This document shows positions 47,175 through 55,949 of a DNA stretch of 64,000 nt, in pieces. Every line of letters starts with the position of its first letter. Position 1 is the first letter of the stretch. The position numbers and the translations under genes are program-made. The notes beneath the pieces were generated by a model. That model was not told the origin of the DNA and made no database searches. It was given only the letters and a program-made list of their open reading frames with translations. This DNA comes from an uncultured Spirochaetota bacterium. Lineage in GTDB: Bacteria > Spirochaetota > Spirochaetia > Treponematales > Treponemataceae. The stretch lies in NCBI GenBank assembly GCA_944389415.1, contig CALXMF010000001.1, positions 124,001 to 188,000 of the forward strand, given 5' to 3'.

Positions 47175-48110
47175 TCAAAAATAACAGATCCTATAGCGGT
47201 CACCGGCGGCAAAACCTGCCTTTACATACGCTTTTACAGCCGCCGTATTAACCTCATTCACATACAAAACAGGCCTTTTCCCAACAGAAACCGCCTTTTG
47301 TGACAAGTACCGCACTACAGCAGCAGCATATCCGCGCCCCCGATACTCAGGATCAGTGTATACACCGCCTATCTGCACCCAGTGAGCCCCTTCTGCAGAA
47401 ACAGCACCTTTCGCAGCAAAACATTCTCCATCATCTCCCAGTACACCGCATACAAAAGAAGTCCGCAGCGCGCGGGTAAGCTTTAAACGGCATGTCGCGG
47501 GATTAAAACACCAGCCTGCCGGAAGAACCTCTTCCTGTTCAAAAGCCGCTTCAAGAGGAAACAGGCGTTCCCCGTCTTCAGTGCGGCAACGCAGTATATA
47601 CGGGCCTCTCTTCAGGCGGGATGTATCGGCGCTGCTCATCTGCATAAGAAAATAATTTCTTGTTTCGGCTGGAACTCTATCACCTTCAGCTGCTGCCGCT
47701 TCAAGCAGTAAAGTCGCCCGGCGTTCTCCCGAAATACAGTACAGTTTTTTATCTAAAAAAAACTGTGCGCATACCTGCCGCATCTCAAGTGCGCTTTCTT
47801 CTATCTCAGGAACATCAAGACAGTGGAGCATTAACCCCGCAGGAGATATCCCCAGGATTCCGCACAGCTGATTCTCAGCAAGAACAGCTTCAAAATGATA
47901 GATTATCGGTTTTACCTCCAGCTGCGCATTTGCCTGAACCGCAGCACACAGCCATTTTCCGGACAACGGCAGACAGTGCTGCATATACAACTGATACGCG
48001 CAGCCAACAGATGATTTTTCACGGCTACTGAGAAAATCAAGCAGCGCCGTTACTGGGACAGCAGTAAGGGGAACAAGCCGATAGCCCTTTAAGCCGGCAG
48101 ACACAGACAT
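47175..48110 (-). CDS. GNAT-family N-acetyltransferase
   Basis: A 311-residue cytoplasmic protein. The C-terminal third is a GNAT domain with the acetyl-CoA loop VYTDPEYRGRGYAAAVVRYLS and the late VNTAAVKAYVKAGF, both typical. The N-terminal half is a poorly conserved region with GIGISPAGLMLH-like strands (read as LCGILGISPAGLML) and no known motif, perhaps a second degenerate GNAT fold. Acceptor unknown. It overlaps the GH3 glycosidase stop by one base (TAATG), so the two are coupled; an amino sugar acceptor is possible but speculative. Confidence 0.82.
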   Translation of the reverse strand: MSVSAGLKGYRLVPLTAVPVTALLDFLSSREKSSVGCAYQLYMQHCLPLSGKWLCAAVQANAQLEVKPIIYHFEAVLAENQLCGILGISPAGLMLHCLDVPEIEESALEMRQVCAQFFLDKKLYCISGERRATLLLEAAAAEGDRVPAETRNYFLMQMSSADTSRLKRGPYILRCRTEDGERLFPLEAAFEQEEVLPAGWCFNPATCRLKLTRALRTSFVCGVLGDDGECFAAKGAVSAEGAHWVQIGGVYTDPEYRGRGYAAAVVRYLSQKAVSVGKRPVLYVNEVNTAAVKAYVKAGFAAGDRYRICYF

Positions 48111-49828
48111 TATTCTGTCACTCCAGTTACGGGCATCGTACCCTGCGCATTAAATTCTCCCGCGAGCACCGCAAAAGCAGCCTGAAAAGACACAGGCGCG
48201 TAACTATACGTAAAAATCAGAGCATCAGCCCAATCAAGATCAAACGCCGGCACGGGTGACATTGAAGAAATAATCAGAATCTTTTTACCCGAATTCTTAA
48301 TACGCTCAGCAACCTGCGCACTCGGAGAATCAGCCACACTGAATATAATAGTATCATAATCAGAGACAAACGAAACAAGACGATTCCCCATCCAGTCGGT
48401 CTGAATCGGTCCCATCTGATAATCAAATTTAAAAAAATTCGAGTCAGGATACCGGCGTTTTCCCTCCTGAAAAAACTGCTCAAACTGCCCTACAAGTAAA
48501 ATACGTTCTCCATTCTGCGGCTCATACGGTATACCGCTGCTCTCAGTAACCGTGATTGAACGGCACGCCTGCTGAAAAAAGAATTCCTTTCCTTCTTTAT
48601 CCGGTATCAAATCGGGAATCAGATTCTTATCCGGATACAGGGGAACTGGATTTTTTCCTTTAAAATACACCAACTTAGAATGCAGTACACGACGCGCCGC
48701 ACGCTGCACCTGGGCACGAAACACTTCCGATGACCGCATCAAAGCAAGGTTATTACGCCAGAGGGCCTCATTAAGCTGTGCTGTTGTTGATGAAATAATA
48801 ATATCATTGCCTGCTTCTATCGCCATGCGCACCGCAGCCGAAAGACTGCCCGCATACAGAGTAGCGCCATTCATCATCATATCATCAGTAATAACAAGCC
48901 CTTCAAAACCAAGTGTATCACGCAGAATATCTGTAATAAAATATTTTGATAGTGAAGCCGGTTCTCCATTTGGCAAAATCTGCGGGAACCCAAGATGCCC
49001 AGTCATAATAGCGGGAATCTTTTCTTTAATAAGATACTTAAACGGAATAAGTTCCCGATTCAGTAATGTATCCATATCAATATCTATTTCCGGGAGCTTT
49101 CCATGAGAATCAAGGCTTGTATCCCCATGCCCCGGATAATGTTTTGCCGTAGTCAAAACACCAGCCTCAAGACTGCCCGCTGAAAAAGCAGCTCCAAGCA
49201 CCCCGCAAAATTCCGGACTTGAACCAAACGAGCGCGGCCCGATGACGGTAGAATCAAGATTTGTAAACACATCAACCGTTGGAGCAAAATTCATATTTAT
49301 GCCAAGCGCGCGCAGTTCACGGCTGATATAATAACCGCTGTACCATGCGTCAGACGGATACCCGGACGCTCCTATCGCCAGATTACCAGGGGTCTCACAC
49401 GTATCCCCTTTTACATGACGTATCCAGCCGCCTTCCTGATCAGTCGCGACATATAACGGAATCTGAAAACGCCGCGACATGGCAAGTTTTTGCAGCGAGG
49501 TAATCGATTCGGCAACCTGCATCGTATTATCCGTATTCCAGCCGAATACTTTTACACTGCCTAACCCTCGTTCAGATACCCATGTATTAAGCAGTACAGA
49601 AGGTTCCTGCCCAGCCCAGCCAAACATAAGTATCTGAGCGAGCAGCTCCTCATCTGTCATGCGGGCAACAATCGCATCCGCAAGCATATCAGCAGGATAA
49701 TCACTCCAGAATGTAATATCTTCCGGAAGCCCAGATAAAGCGGGATTGATATTATTTTCCGCAGCAGGTAGCAATGGGCAGCACAGCAATACACAGACAA
49801 ATACTGCCAGCCAAGTGCGGCGCCTCAT
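48110..49828 (-). CDS. Exported glycoside hydrolase family 3, beta-N-acetylhexosaminidase type
   Basis: A 572-residue protein with an N-terminal signal peptide (MRRRTWLAVFVCVLLCCPLL, then PAAENN). The GH3 core shows ATDQEGGWIRHV, the NagZ-like loop KHYPGHGDTSLDSH with the catalytic histidine, and VITDDMMMNGAT with the aspartate nucleophile. A C-terminal domain of about 200 residues follows, as in the longer two-domain forms. It likely cleaves N-acetylglucosamine from peptidoglycan fragments or host glycans in the periplasm. The cysteine pair in the signal peptide could act as a weak lipobox. It starts directly after trxB and leads into the GNAT gene. Confidence 0.88.
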   Translation of the reverse strand: MRRRTWLAVFVCVLLCCPLLPAAENNINPALSGLPEDITFWSDYPADMLADAIVARMTDEELLAQILMFGWAGQEPSVLLNTWVSERGLGSVKVFGWNTDNTMQVAESITSLQKLAMSRRFQIPLYVATDQEGGWIRHVKGDTCETPGNLAIGASGYPSDAWYSGYYISRELRALGINMNFAPTVDVFTNLDSTVIGPRSFGSSPEFCGVLGAAFSAGSLEAGVLTTAKHYPGHGDTSLDSHGKLPEIDIDMDTLLNRELIPFKYLIKEKIPAIMTGHLGFPQILPNGEPASLSKYFITDILRDTLGFEGLVITDDMMMNGATLYAGSLSAAVRMAIEAGNDIIISSTTAQLNEALWRNNLALMRSSEVFRAQVQRAARRVLHSKLVYFKGKNPVPLYPDKNLIPDLIPDKEGKEFFFQQACRSITVTESSGIPYEPQNGERILLVGQFEQFFQEGKRRYPDSNFFKFDYQMGPIQTDWMGNRLVSFVSDYDTIIFSVADSPSAQVAERIKNSGKKILIISSMSPVPAFDLDWADALIFTYSYAPVSFQAAFAVLAGEFNAQGTMPVTGVTE

Positions 49829-50767
49829 TCAGGCATACACCTCATTACGAAGCACTCTGATATATTGTTCAGCGCTGTGAGCCGCTGACGCACCATCAGC
49901 GGCAGCGGTTACCACCTGCCGGAAAGGCTTTGAGCGCACATCTCCCGCACAGAATAATCCCGGCACAGATGTCGCGCAGTCTTCTCCCGCGGCAATATAT
50001 CCCGCATCATCACGGCGTACATCAGGAAAGAGTTCCGTTCTGGGATTCATCCCCGCGTAAATAAATACTGCGTCAGCCTCAATCAGTTCCTGGGCGCCAG
50101 TTTCTGTATTCTCAAGCAATACAGACTCTACTCTGTCAGTTCCTCTGATTTCTTTTATAATAGAAAAGAAACGCACCGTTATATTTTTATTATTCAGAAC
50201 ACGCTCTCCAACCGCCTTCTGCGCCCGAAACTGCCCGCGGCGATGCACCACAGTAACAGTATCTGAGAGCGTAGCAAGATATACAGCCTCATCACACGCC
50301 GCATCGCCGCCCCCAACAACAATGATACGTTTTTTGCGAAAAAAAGGCCCATCGCAGGTCGCACAATACGAAACCCCTCGTCCGGACAGCTCCGACTCGC
50401 CGGGAACACCCAGCTTTCTATGTTCCGCGCCTGTAGCCAGAATGACCGCAGGCGCTGCATATACACCGGCAGCAGTCGTTACGGTAAACACATTCCCCTC
50501 TTTCAGCAGCGACTGAACAGATGTTTGTATGATTTGCGCCCCAAAGGCGGCAGCCTGTTTCGCCATAATTTCAGAAAAATCATATCCATTTACAGCAGGA
50601 AAGACGCCGGGATAATTTTCCAGATGCATGATATTCAGCATTTGTCCGCCATTCCCGGCAGCGTCAAGAACAAGCGTATTCAAATTTGAACGAGCTCCAT
50701 ACTGCGCGGCTGTAAGCCCCGCAGCACCGGCGCCGATTATAATCAGATCATGTGTTATTTCACTCAT
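49829..50767 (-). CDS. trxB: Thioredoxin reductase
   Basis: About 312 residues from ATG 50767 (MSEITHDLIIIGAGAAG); a longer frame adds 15 residues without support. The FAD loop IIGAGAAGLTAAQYGARS, the redox pair in YCATCDGPFF, the NADPH loop VVGGGDAACDEAVYL and the late GLFCAGDVRSKPFRQVVTAAADGA identify it. It reduces thioredoxin with NADPH. It is first in a trxB-GH3-GNAT unit where the genes abut. Confidence 0.96.
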   Translation of the reverse strand: MSEITHDLIIIGAGAAGLTAAQYGARSNLNTLVLDAAGNGGQMLNIMHLENYPGVFPAVNGYDFSEIMAKQAAAFGAQIIQTSVQSLLKEGNVFTVTTAAGVYAAPAVILATGAEHRKLGVPGESELSGRGVSYCATCDGPFFRKKRIIVVGGGDAACDEAVYLATLSDTVTVVHRRGQFRAQKAVGERVLNNKNITVRFFSIIKEIRGTDRVESVLLENTETGAQELIEADAVFIYAGMNPRTELFPDVRRDDAGYIAAGEDCATSVPGLFCAGDVRSKPFRQVVTAAADGASAAHSAEQYIRVLRNEVYA

Positions 50768-50919
50768 AATGGCATTATACAGATTTTCTTCAGGATACAC
50801 TATACCGCACACAGTCAGTAACTGCCATGACTTTTACCTGCCGCGTGAAAGTAACTATCACAATTTTCCCTGAAACAAAGAAAAAAATCGCATAGAGATA
50901 ATAGATTACTATTTACTCA

Positions 50920-51147
50920 GTGTATCTCTGGTAAAAAAAAGATTAAAAACAAATTAAAAACAGTGTATCTTTATTTCAAAAAAAGATTAAAAACGAATCA
51001 AAAACAGTGTATCTTTATTTCAAAAAAAGATTAAAAATGATTCAAAAATAGTGTATCTTTGTTTCAAAAATAGATTAAAAATGATTCAAAGATAATGTAT
51101 CTTTGTTTCAAAAATAAATTAAAAATGGATCAAAATACAGTTTACAT
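50920..51147. repeat. Array of six imperfect 44-bp tandem repeats
   Basis: The marker GTGTATCT or its variants begins at 50920, 50963, 51007, 51051, 51095 (ATGTATCT) and 51140 (GTTTACAT), spacing 43-45 bp. Each unit continues with TTTCAAAAA, GATTAAAAA and a (G)ATTCAAA or GAATCAAA block. The copies diverge gradually from left to right. They are AT-rich with phased A tracts, contain no gene and end 124 bp before tRNA-Cys. The flanks 50768-50919 and 51148-51270 show no gene. Confidence 0.88.
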
Positions 51148-51270
51148 TTTATGCTGATAATCTATACCGGCCCGATGAAAATATGTCTCAATCACTAAAA
51201 ATCAAAAATAATATATTTACTTGCGCCCTATGGACAAAAATACTTTTTTCTGTTAAAGTAAATGCATTAC

Positions 51271-51342
51271 GGCGCCATACCCAAGCGGTAAGGGAGCGGT
51301 CTGCAAAACCGTTATGCAACAGTTCGATTCTGTTTGGCGCCT
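51271..51342 (+). tRNA. tRNA-Cys (GCA)
   Basis: Cloverleaf with acceptor stem GGCGCCA / TGGCGCC, three-pair D stem with conserved GG in the loop, anticodon loop CTGCAAA holding GCA, T stem AACAG/CTGTT with loop TTCGATT, and discriminator T, the cysteine identity base. CCA is not encoded. Confidence 0.95.
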
Positions 51343-51347
51343 TTTTC

Positions 51348-51421
<74 letters not shown>

Positions 51422-51422
51422 C

Positions 51423-51458
51423 AAAGACTGGAAGGTTTTTCTTCCAGTCTTTTTTTTA
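51423..51458 (+). terminator. Terminator of the tRNA-Cys/tRNA-Ala transcript
   Basis: Twelve-base perfect stem AAAGACTGGAAG / CTTCCAGTCTTT with a six-base loop and a run of T; it can also serve the convergent MATE gene. Confidence 0.92.
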
Positions 51459-51484
51459 TCCTAAGTAATTTGCTCATACAAACA

Positions 51485-52819
51485 TCAATAGTGATATTTT
51501 TTCTGTTTAACAGCGAAAAAAAGTATTCCAAGCACCATTGCCATACATTCAGCCACAACAATAGAAACCCATATACCTGTGATTCCTAGGACTCCCGGCA
51601 GAAACATAACCGCCGCGCACTGAAACACCAGCGTACGCAGAAAAGAAATAACTGCCGAAGTCACGCCATCATTGAGAGCGGTAAAAAACCCGGACGCAAA
51701 AATAGCGAACCCCATGAACGCGAACGCCAGCGCAAAGATTCTGAAGCCGGAAATTGTCAGCGACAGCAATTCTTTGTCATACCCCACAAAAATACCTGCC
51801 AGCGGAACTGTCAGCAATTCGGCGGATATAATCATACTAATCCCGGCAACTCCAATCAGCAGCAGGCTTTTACGGAATACGCTTTTTAATTCCATATAAT
51901 TTTGAGCGCCGTCATGATATCCGATAATCGGCGCGGTCCCAATGGAATAGCCAATAAACGCCGCCGAAAAAATCATACTCACATACATCATAACACCATA
52001 CGCGGCGACTCCATTCTCACCGGCATATTTCAGGAGCTGAATATTATACAGCATACCGACGATACTCATTGAGACGTTGCTCATAAACTCGGATGATCCA
52101 TTGCCGCACGCTTTTAAAATTACCGATATATTGAACCGAGTCTTTCCTAGTCTCAGACTGCTTGTATTCTTACGAAAAAAATACACAAGAGGAAACAGCC
52201 CTCCTATAACCTGACTCATCGCGGTCGCGACAGCGGCGCCTGCAAGCTTATACTGAAGCGGAAGCGTTATCACAAGAACAGCATCTAAAATCATATTCAC
52301 CGCTCCCGCCGCAATCGTTACCAGAAGTCCCAGATGGGGTTTCTCAGCAGTCACAAAAAAACTCTGGAACAGCAGCTGCAATACATAGAAGGGCAGAGCC
52401 GCAAGAATAATTCTCGCATACACAACACAATTTTCAAGAAGTTCACCTTCTGCCCCCAGGAGCAAAGCCACTGGGCGGATATAGATAAACCCAAGTACAG
52501 CAAAAACAATCCCCAAAAGGAAAGCGATATATACAAATAATGAAAAAAATTCATTCGCTTTATGTATATCACCGGTACCAAGCGTTTTCGCGACAATAGC
52601 GGTACCGCCTGTCCCAAACATAAATCCGACAGTGGCGGTAATCATCAGAAACGGCATAATAAGATTAACCGCCGCAAAAGGTATTTTTCCGGCAAAATTT
52701 GAAACGAAAAAACCATCTACCACTCCATAGATGGAAGCGAAAATCATCATCGCTATTGACGGCAAAGAAAACCTGATAAGTCTGGCAAAACTGAAATGAT
52801 CTGATAACTGTATGCGCAT
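51485..52819 (-). CDS. MATE-family efflux transporter under MarR control
   Basis: A 444-residue membrane transporter with about 12 helices, DinF/NorM superfamily. RLIRFSLPSIAMMIFASIYGV and VDGFFVSNFAG form the first-half signature; FGTGGTAIVAKTLG is the conserved loop. The gene begins 37 bp downstream of a MarR-type regulator with a clean operator, so the pump is probably induced by the toxic compound that it removes (inference). It is distinct in sequence from the other two MATE genes in the window. It ends opposite the tRNA terminator. Confidence 0.9.
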   Translation of the reverse strand: MRIQLSDHFSFARLIRFSLPSIAMMIFASIYGVVDGFFVSNFAGKIPFAAVNLIMPFLMITATVGFMFGTGGTAIVAKTLGTGDIHKANEFFSLFVYIAFLLGIVFAVLGFIYIRPVALLLGAEGELLENCVVYARIILAALPFYVLQLLFQSFFVTAEKPHLGLLVTIAAGAVNMILDAVLVITLPLQYKLAGAAVATAMSQVIGGLFPLVYFFRKNTSSLRLGKTRFNISVILKACGNGSSEFMSNVSMSIVGMLYNIQLLKYAGENGVAAYGVMMYVSMIFSAAFIGYSIGTAPIIGYHDGAQNYMELKSVFRKSLLLIGVAGISMIISAELLTVPLAGIFVGYDKELLSLTISGFRIFALAFAFMGFAIFASGFFTALNDGVTSAVISFLRTLVFQCAAVMFLPGVLGITGIWVSIVVAECMAMVLGILFFAVKQKKYHY

Positions 52820-52856
52820 TATTTTTCCTCAAACACAGACCGCGCTGCGGCGCGTA

Positions 52857-53294
52857 TTACATCATTTCTACCTGCTGACGAAAACAATTCGCGTATTTTT
52901 CCATCAGTCTGATGTACATACTGATTTCATCATCAGACCAGGTGTCAAACGCCTGTATTTCGGCCTGATAAATTTTAGCAGCTGTTTTTTGAATATATTC
53001 TTTGCCTTTTTCAGTTAAAATTACTTTTTTTGACCGTCCCATATAGGGCTCAAGATATACAATCCCCGATGATTCTAGGGTACGAATAGCAGAATTGACA
53101 GTCTGTTTGCTGATGCCTGTTTTTTTATAAATATCACTGAGCAGACAATCTGTTCCAGCATCATATAGTGTATATAAGACTATAGATACACTGTCTGAAA
53201 TACCCAGTTTTAAGGATGCCTGATGATAGAAAGATTCCATTTCAAACATGAGATAGTTAATGCGGTGAATATCGCCGCTTCTTTTGTGTTCCAT
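52857..53294 (-). CDS. MarR-family transcriptional regulator
   Basis: About 145 residues from ATG 53294 (MEHKRSGDIHRINYLMFEME), with AAGGTG upstream; a longer frame would run across its own operator. The winged helix-turn-helix is CLLSDIYKKTGISKQTVNSAIRTLESSG by position, with recognition helix KQTVNSAIRTLE and wing GRSKKVILTEKG. Dimer helices flank it. Two palindromes cover its promoter, so it represses itself and the MATE gene that follows. The ligand is unknown. Confidence 0.92.
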   Translation of the reverse strand: MEHKRSGDIHRINYLMFEMESFYHQASLKLGISDSVSIVLYTLYDAGTDCLLSDIYKKTGISKQTVNSAIRTLESSGIVYLEPYMGRSKKVILTEKGKEYIQKTAAKIYQAEIQAFDTWSDDEISMYIRLMEKYANCFRQQVEMM

Positions 53295-53309
53295 AACATA
53301 CACCTTATT

Positions 53310-53357
53310 GTACGAAATCGTACTTAGCAATATAGTACGATTTCGTACATCTGTCAA
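53310..53357 (-). promoter_or_regulatory. MarR promoter with paired GTACGA-N2-TCGTAC operators
   Basis: On the minus strand TTGACA (53357-53352), 17-bp spacer and TATATT (53334-53329). One palindrome, GTACGAAATCGTAC (53348-53335), occupies the spacer; its reverse complement (53323-53310) covers the start site. Centres are 25 bp apart. Binding to either would block RNA polymerase. Confidence 0.82.
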
Positions 53358-53405
53358 TGAAACAAAAAGAAAGAAACAGAATCCTGAGCTGAAACGACTC
53401 TTTTA

Positions 53406-54749
53406 TTATATATCTGCCGTATCGCTGCCCACTTTTTTCTTTTTAGACAGCCGGTATACAATGACACCGGCAGTCAATATCAGCAGAATACATATCACTA
53501 CTGCAATACCTGTGCCTCCGCTGGCTTTTGCCTCAGGGACTTCGGTATTTTCTGTGACAGCAGAAACAGCCTCACTCGTTTTTTTTTCCGCCGCGGCGAC
53601 AGGCGCTGCTGTCTGAGCCTTAGAAGAGACCGTGTTTTTGTCAGCGGTCTGTAATTGCCTGATCTCTTCTTTCTGCGCGGCAATCACCTGTTCCTTTTCT
53701 GCAAGCTGCTCCCGCAAAGATTCGATTTCTTCTTTTTTTGCGGCATTGTCTTTCAGCACAGATGTTATCAAATCCTCAAGTTTCTGTTTTTCCGCTACTA
53801 CGTAATTCTCTGATTTGAATAGCAGCTTCCCTAAGCTGGGACTCAAGGTCTGCAACTCGCCGTTCAAGGTCTGAACCTCATTATTCAGGAGGGGAATCTT
53901 CTCCTCCTTTATTTCCAGATATTTTTTCGAAACCCTGCTTAGCGAGCCTAGCAGGAGCACTAGACTTAACACAAGCAACAACAGACTTAACACGATAAAC
54001 AGCAGACTTAACGAACCTTCCCTTCTGCCCCGATCGTTCTGTCTCGTTTTTTTTTCCATCATTTGTGCAGCTTCACCAGCAGTAATTTTCTTTCCATTTT
54101 TATAAATACTGCCGCGGATACAAAGAATACCTACAGGCTTTTTTTCTTGAACTTTTTCAAACCCTTCAAAGTTCCCTGTCCTGAAAACTAACAGAATATC
54201 CCTATCCGTATTTGTTTCACAAAGCAGTCTACAACCATCCCTAAACGCGTTTGAATCAGTTCCTGTTTTCAGTGTTGAAAATTCCGGAATTTGCCCTCCC
54301 GCAGTCGTATTCTCATCAAGTAATTTTTTGTCAAGGATGACACTAATCGATTTTCTGATAAAATCTTGCGAGGGAGTATCATTCAACACATCTTCTGTAA
54401 AAACACTATCAAGCGCTTCCCCAAACTCTTTCGCCTTTTTTTGATCTGTATTCAGAAAATGTATCAGTCTGAAAAATAACTCGGCATCAGAATCTCCTAA
54501 TGAACCGCTGCCCGCAAGGAGATACCGAATAGGGGTACCGGTATGATCTTTTCTTGCGGAAGGGAACCAGCAAATACAACACTCCCAGCGGGTATCTTTA
54601 ATATGAAGAATAATATTTAAATCAAGATTAGAATCATACCCTACAGGATCAAGGGAACCCACCCCATATTCTCTTATATATTCCAGAGAGATATCAGAGC
54701 CAAACCATCTGTAATCATTATTTTTTGTCCGGGTTTTTAATGACAGCAT
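53406..54749 (-). CDS. Membrane-anchored coiled-coil protein of the GTPase cassette
   Basis: A 447-residue protein I do not recognise. Residues 1-235 are soluble (DYRWFGSDISLEYIREYG, GTPIRYLLAGSGSLGDSD, a late ILCIRGSIYKNGKKI). A first membrane segment spans about 246-270 after a basic stretch (KKTRQNDRGRREG). Residues 273-370 form a coiled coil with clear heptads (EEIESLREQLAEKEQV), then a Glu/Ala/Lys/Thr linker, a second membrane segment (413-433) and the basic tail RLSKKKK. By the positive-inside rule both ends face the cytoplasm and the coiled coil is periplasmic. It starts 18 bp after the second GTPase, with GGAGG. The soluble domain may receive a signal from the GTPases (inference). Confidence 0.78.
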   Translation of the reverse strand: MLSLKTRTKNNDYRWFGSDISLEYIREYGVGSLDPVGYDSNLDLNIILHIKDTRWECCICWFPSARKDHTGTPIRYLLAGSGSLGDSDAELFFRLIHFLNTDQKKAKEFGEALDSVFTEDVLNDTPSQDFIRKSISVILDKKLLDENTTAGGQIPEFSTLKTGTDSNAFRDGCRLLCETNTDRDILLVFRTGNFEGFEKVQEKKPVGILCIRGSIYKNGKKITAGEAAQMMEKKTRQNDRGRREGSLSLLFIVLSLLLLVLSLVLLLGSLSRVSKKYLEIKEEKIPLLNNEVQTLNGELQTLSPSLGKLLFKSENYVVAEKQKLEDLITSVLKDNAAKKEEIESLREQLAEKEQVIAAQKEEIRQLQTADKNTVSSKAQTAAPVAAAEKKTSEAVSAVTENTEVPEAKASGGTGIAVVICILLILTAGVIVYRLSKKKKVGSDTADI

Positions 54750-54767
54750 CGATATCAGCCTCCAGCC

Positions 54768-55949
54768 CTATAACAGCCACGGCTCAAGAGGATATTTCTT
54801 ATATGTTTTCTCAAAAGAATCAATAATGGGTTGCAGATATGCCTCATAACATTCAAGCGCGCGTTTTGAATCTCTATAGGACGCACTCAGTTTTCCAAAC
54901 CATCTGGTATTGTCCTTTTTATCTCTGAGTTTTTGTATTCGCAAATTAATTTCATTATGAGAATATTCAAATATCTTTGATATCAGCAATTCCGCGTTTT
55001 TTTGAGCAAAACATGCTCCAGATGCAGTATTGTTTTCACTCCCTGCAGCGGGAGAATCCGCTGAACCGGAATTATTTCTGAAAGAAAAGTGCTGTTCAAA
55101 GGAATCCGCGCCCCACGTGCCATATTTAAATCGAATACCGCCGATCGTTTCCACAGGCACGTAATATACTTTTAGATTCAAGTTCTCATGCAACTTCTTA
55201 TACCCTATTACTTCAGAGGCATAACGATCCCATACCCGCTTCTTTAAAACCTCCTTTTTTTGGGAATCATCCATATAGGCTTCGCACTTAACAGGAACTA
55301 AAAAAAGAGCAATTTCTGTTTGTCCACATTCTGAAAAATACTGCAACCACTCCGTTTTTACCAGATCAAGCACAGCACGTGTCTCAAGAAAGGAATTTGC
55401 CTTTTGTATCTCTTCATCAGTAAAGGTTTCCATAAGTAGAGGCGCATCTATCGGTATAACCAAAATCCGTGTTTTGTGTAAAAACTCGACAAACCCGTCT
55501 TTGTTGTCTTCTAACCACCCACCGGGAATATCCTGAATTTCATAATTCTGCTGCAACACGAGGTTTGATATTTCTTTGTTCTGGAATGTAATAGCAAACC
55601 TAAAAACCTTCCGCTCAGATGTCCCCGCCAACGCCCCTCCAACTTTTAAATCTGGGGAACGACGATCGCCAAAAATATTTCGGATTTGCTCTCGAAACAG
55701 GTCAAGACGCTCTTTGTCTGAGTCATCTTTTAGAATGATATTTACCCCTCCTCGCTTATTAAGATTGTCCTCCGCCGTATCATAAATTGTAGATATCAGA
55801 GATGTTTTGCCAGAACGTGATGGCGCTATCAGGCTGATTTTTATAGGAGTATTTATATCATTTTCATTCACATAACCAAAGTGTTCAGAAAATTTTCTAA
55901 TAACATCATCTATATTTTTTATCTTCTTTATCTTTTTTTTATTATCCAT
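54768..55949 (-). CDS. P-loop GTPase-like protein, second gene of the GTPase cassette
   Basis: A 393-residue soluble protein. Walker A is APSRSGKTS (42-50); a Walker B/switch II reads YEIQDIPGG (DxPG, 140-143) after a predicted strand; VIPIDAP (164-170) resembles the strand before the guanine site, but the expected NKxD or TKxD reads VPVKCEAY (218-225). A C-terminal helical part ends at KYPLEPWLL. This pattern recalls the TRAFAC double-GTPase proteins described in predicted bacterial conflict systems, by eye only. Its ATG overlaps the dynamin-like gene stop by eight bases and follows GGAGGAGAG. Confidence 0.75.
   Translation of the reverse strand: MDNKKKIKKIKNIDDVIRKFSEHFGYVNENDINTPIKISLIAPSRSGKTSLISTIYDTAEDNLNKRGGVNIILKDDSDKERLDLFREQIRNIFGDRRSPDLKVGGALAGTSERKVFRFAITFQNKEISNLVLQQNYEIQDIPGGWLEDNKDGFVEFLHKTRILVIPIDAPLLMETFTDEEIQKANSFLETRAVLDLVKTEWLQYFSECGQTEIALFLVPVKCEAYMDDSQKKEVLKKRVWDRYASEVIGYKKLHENLNLKVYYVPVETIGGIRFKYGTWGADSFEQHFSFRNNSGSADSPAAGSENNTASGACFAQKNAELLISKIFEYSHNEINLRIQKLRDKKDNTRWFGKLSASYRDSKRALECYEAYLQPIIDSFEKTYKKYPLEPWLL

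Noticed and set aside
50920-51147. Possible CRISPR array from the regular 44-bp period
   Set aside because: The units are contiguous and decay as whole units; there are no unique spacers between constant repeats, and no cas genes are near.
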